DNA of 17,528 nucleotides from Deltaproteobacteria bacterium (GTDB lineage Bacteria; Desulfobacterota; UBA8473), in NCBI GenBank assembly GCA_030643245.1, contig DAOWME010000035.1, forward strand, positions 1-17,528. The letters run 5' to 3'. Of this stretch, positions 15,548 to 17,528 are shown piece after piece. The notes below the pieces were generated by a model. It was not told the origin of the DNA, did no database searches, and saw nothing but the letters and a program-made list of their open reading frames with translations. The first letter of the stretch is position 1; every line of letters starts with the position of its first letter. The position numbers and the translations under genes are program-made.

Positions 15548-15734
15548 TAAAGGACGTGGCCGAAATAACTTCCCCATTTGTACATCTCATCTTCAGGCTA
15601 TCTTTGACCGATCTTCAAACACAAAATCCTCGAAATAGGTAAGACTATTCCTGTGGTTTTGTATTTTCAGATCGAACAAATCTGACCTAAATCTGAGCGC
15701 CAACTTGAGGAAGTTATTCCGGCCACGTCCCTAA
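15548..15734. mobile_element. MITE-like element, copy 4 (full length, 181-bp core, inverted relative to copy 3)
   Basis: The core is 15551-15731 between TAA direct repeats (15548-15550 and 15732-15734). Its reverse complement matches copy 3 with about seven differences in 181 bp: five are within the outer ten bases of the ends and two are internal. It has the same nested inverted repeat as copy 3. It sits between the DsrE-like gene or remnant and the acyl-CoA dehydrogenase, and codes for nothing. Confidence 0.88.
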
Positions 15735-15850
15735 CCCAATATCCCAAGGAGCTTTATAGCTGAATCCTCTATGAAAAAGAAGCGATATTGTGCCCTACCG
15801 CAAATGAAGGGCCGAAAAATGTGAAAGATTGGGACCTGTGCGGTTACCTG

Positions 15851-15932
15851 AAAAATCCTCCTAAATCACCCTTTGCAAAAGGGGGACTTTTCGGAATTCA
15901 CCCCTTTGTAAAGGGGGGCTAGGGGGGATTTT
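15851..15932. repeat. Palindromic intergenic repeat just upstream of the acyl-CoA dehydrogenase
   Basis: The left arm AAAATCCTCCTAAATCACCC then TTTGCAAA pairs with the right arm TTTGTAAAGGGGGG then CTAGGGGGGATTTT. Each arm also holds its own small palindrome (CCCTTTGCAAAAGGG; CCCCTTTGTAAAGGGG). It ends about 24 bases before the start codon and a few bases before the AGGAGGAGG ribosome binding site, so the message would carry a strong 5' hairpin. It resembles abundant intergenic repeats of many bacterial genomes. Confidence 0.75.
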
Positions 15933-15956
15933 AAGTAGGAGGAGGTAGAAGATATC

Positions 15957-17099
15957 ATGTATATTGACCAGACGGAAGAGCAGCGGATGATTTTGGAAAT
16001 GGTGAGAAGGTTAACAGAAGAGAAGATTGAGCCAAGAGCAGCAGAAATTGATGAGAGCAATGACTTTCCCACTGATGTCAAAGAGTTGTTCACTGAACAT
16101 GGCCTTCTCAAGATGGCCCTTCCAGAGGAGTATGGAGGAATTGGGGCCGATGTAAGTACAATCGGTATGGTTCTTGAGGAGATATCAAAGGTTTCATTAA
16201 CCGCTGCTGGTTTAATGATGAGCATTCACCTTATTATCGATCTACTTTTCTACGCCGCGAGTTATGAACAGAAGAAGAGGTTCTTCACCATTATATCTGA
16301 AGGTAACAAGGTTGGTTCAATAACGGTAACAGAGCCGAATGCGGGTTCAGACCTCAGTTCAATGAGAACCAGGGCTGTCCTGAAAGGAGACGATTACATT
16401 ATAAATGGGACAAAGTGTTTCATTTCGATGGGCGGGGCAGCTGATCTATTTGCGATATTCGTGTATACCGCTCCGGAGAGAAAATTGGAAGGTCTTTCCT
16501 ATTTCATGGTAGAGAAGGGAGCGCCCGGGTTAAGTACAGGTAAGATAGAAAATCCAATGGGTCTCAGAGGAGGGGTCAGCGCAGAGGTCGTAATGGAAGA
16601 CCTCAGAGTTTCAAAAGAAGACTTACTTGGTCATGAAGGAGAGGGCTTCAAGATATTGGTGAATTGTCTTAACGTAGAACGACTCTGGTTTGCCTCTATG
16701 GCCCTCGGCATTTCACAGGGCGCCTTGGATTATGCGGTACAGTATGCCAAAGAGAGGGTGCAATTCGGTAGACCTATTGCCGAGTTTCAGGGTATTCAAT
16801 TTATGCTTGCCGATATGGCAATCCTGATAGAGACCGGTCGTTCCGTAACCTATACTGCTGCTTCTCAAATAGACCAAGGTATAAGAGATGTGAGTTCCAT
16901 ATCAGCCATAGCGAAGTGTTTTGCCTCGGATGCCGCCATGAAGGTTACCACCGATGCTGTTCAGATATTGGGGGGTTATGGCTATATGAAAGACTATCCG
17001 GTGGAGAGGATGATGAGGGATGCCAAGGCTACTCAGATAGCAGCCGGCACTAATCAAATACAGAGGGTATTGATTGCCCGTTCATTGCTTGGGAAATAG
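15957..17099 (+). CDS. Acyl-CoA dehydrogenase
   Basis: This 380-residue protein is full length for the family. The FAD/acyl-CoA segment TVTEPNAGSDL is at 123-133, and GGYGYMKDYPVERMMRDAK (339-357) is the C-terminal FAD/tetramer signature. It would oxidise an acyl-CoA to the 2,3-enoyl-CoA and pass electrons to an electron-transfer flavoprotein in the cytosol. In short- and medium-chain enzymes the catalytic Glu is in a YEGT motif; here that position is IAAGT (361-365), so Ala replaces it. A Glu at E241 in NVERLWFAS occupies the helix-G position used by isovaleryl-CoA dehydrogenase, so the enzyme is probably active with a branched or otherwise different substrate. AGGAGGAGG about 11 bases upstream supports the ATG. 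A 5' palindromic repeat and a MITE precede it, so it is likely expressed separately from the dsrE-like operon. No clear terminator follows. Confidence 0.93.
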   Translation: MYIDQTEEQRMILEMVRRLTEEKIEPRAAEIDESNDFPTDVKELFTEHGLLKMALPEEYGGIGADVSTIGMVLEEISKVSLTAAGLMMSIHLIIDLLFYAASYEQKKRFFTIISEGNKVGSITVTEPNAGSDLSSMRTRAVLKGDDYIINGTKCFISMGGAADLFAIFVYTAPERKLEGLSYFMVEKGAPGLSTGKIENPMGLRGGVSAEVVMEDLRVSKEDLLGHEGEGFKILVNCLNVERLWFASMALGISQGALDYAVQYAKERVQFGRPIAEFQGIQFMLADMAILIETGRSVTYTAASQIDQGIRDVSSISAIAKCFASDAAMKVTTDAVQILGGYGYMKDYPVERMMRDAKATQIAAGTNQIQRVLIARSLLGK

Positions 17100-17196
17100 T
17101 TTCGAGTTGTGCGGTTATAATCGATTCGGTATCGGCTCATAATATATTTTTCGATCACTGTTTGATCTGTTTTGAAGATTCTAAGTTCACTTCGCT

Positions 17197-17244
17197 AAAT
17201 TGCAAGAATTCGGTCGCTTTGCTCCGTCAAACCGCTTGCAATTT
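17197..17244. repeat. Perfect 10-bp inverted repeat
   Basis: AAATTGCAAG (17197-17206) and CTTGCAATTT (17235-17244) are perfect inverted copies around a 28-base loop. It lies about 100 bases after the acyl-CoA dehydrogenase stop. It could be a terminator-like hairpin or a repeat element; no T-run follows directly. No gene is seen in 17100-17528. Confidence 0.5.
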
Positions 17245-17390
17245 TACGCTCCGCTCACAAAGAGTCTCTCGCAAAACAGCTCAAAATTTTCGTCAAAGAT
17301 CCATCCAGCGCTTCCTATCCAGCTAATGTCACACATAATGGCCGAAGCTAGAACCAAGCCCCACAGATCGAATAGCCTATAGTTTAACTA

Positions 17391-17528
17391 GTTTCCATCC
17401 AGAAATGGCCCTTTTTCCCCTGAGCTGCGTTCTCCTCAGGTTTCCGCCTGCGACGTACGATCATGTACGCCTCGGCGCAAACCGTCGTGCGGCCTTGCTC
17501 AGAGAAAAAATTGCTCATTTCTGAATTG
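17391..17528. repeat. Long imperfect inverted repeat at the right edge of the window
   Basis: The left end GTTTCCATCCAGAAATGG then CCCTTTTTCCCCTGAGC is mirrored at the right edge by GCTCAGAGAAAAAATTGC then TCATTTCTGAATTG, with mismatches and one indel. An inner pair (GGTTTCCGCC then TGCGACGTAC, against GTACGCCTCGGCGCAAACC) meets at a centre GATCAT near 17459-17464. It looks like a REP/MITE-type palindromic element and may continue past the window. Confidence 0.6.

Noticed and set aside
2620..15734. A composite transposon bounded by MITE copies 1 and 4
   Set aside because: There is no transposase gene inside, each copy has its own target duplication, and no outer duplication links the ends, so the copies look like independent insertions.

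Overview
The window looks like chromosomal DNA from an anaerobic, Desulfobacterota/Deltaproteobacteria-type bacterium, possibly a syntroph or sulfate reducer. This is inferred from gene content: two crotonase-fold acyl-CoA enzymes, an acyl-CoA dehydrogenase, a glycyl-radical-enzyme remnant, a DsrE-like protein, a short CstA, and a PrkA/YeaH/SpoVR cluster. Dense palindromic intergenic repeats fit the same guess. No rRNA, tRNA, CRISPR array or complete transposase gene was seen.

Left part (1-2730, + strand): a plausible sigma70-type promoter and a perfect 13-bp tandem repeat precede an enoyl-CoA hydratase-like gene. A cstA carbon-starvation/pyruvate-type transporter follows 13 bases later. The cstA stop codon lies inside a small inverted-repeat element.

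Centre (2730-12938): a minus-strand gene encodes a fused MoxR/ChlI-like AAA domain and a VWA domain. It diverges from a four-gene plus-strand cluster: prkA (AAA+ serine kinase), yeaH (DUF444, VWA), spoVR, and a second, divergent prkA. All four YeaG-YeaH-YcgB-type parts are present, with the PrkA component duplicated. One PrkA keeps the cysteine motifs usual in the family and the other lacks them. The AAA-plus-VWA pairing occurs twice side by side, once fused and once split. This is the most interesting functional unit in the window.

Right part (13351-17099): a shortened glycyl-radical-enzyme gene keeps the likely catalytic-cysteine and glycyl-radical segments but lacks the N-terminal half and about 170-190 residues between them. 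It is followed by a MenB/BadI-like crotonase, a DsrE-like protein, a possible coding remnant, and an acyl-CoA dehydrogenase whose likely catalytic base is in the isovaleryl-CoA-dehydrogenase position.

A non-autonomous, MITE-like element is present four times (2620-2698, 4952-4999, 10416-10602, 15548-15734). The two full copies have a 181-bp core. Ends are GGGAC...GTCCC and three copies are flanked by 3-bp TTA or TAA direct repeats. The element supplies the cstA stop codon, replaces the 5' end of the AAA-VWA reading frame, splits spoVR from the second prkA, and lies beside a gene remnant. Other palindromic repeats lie upstream of the acyl-CoA dehydrogenase gene and at the right edge.
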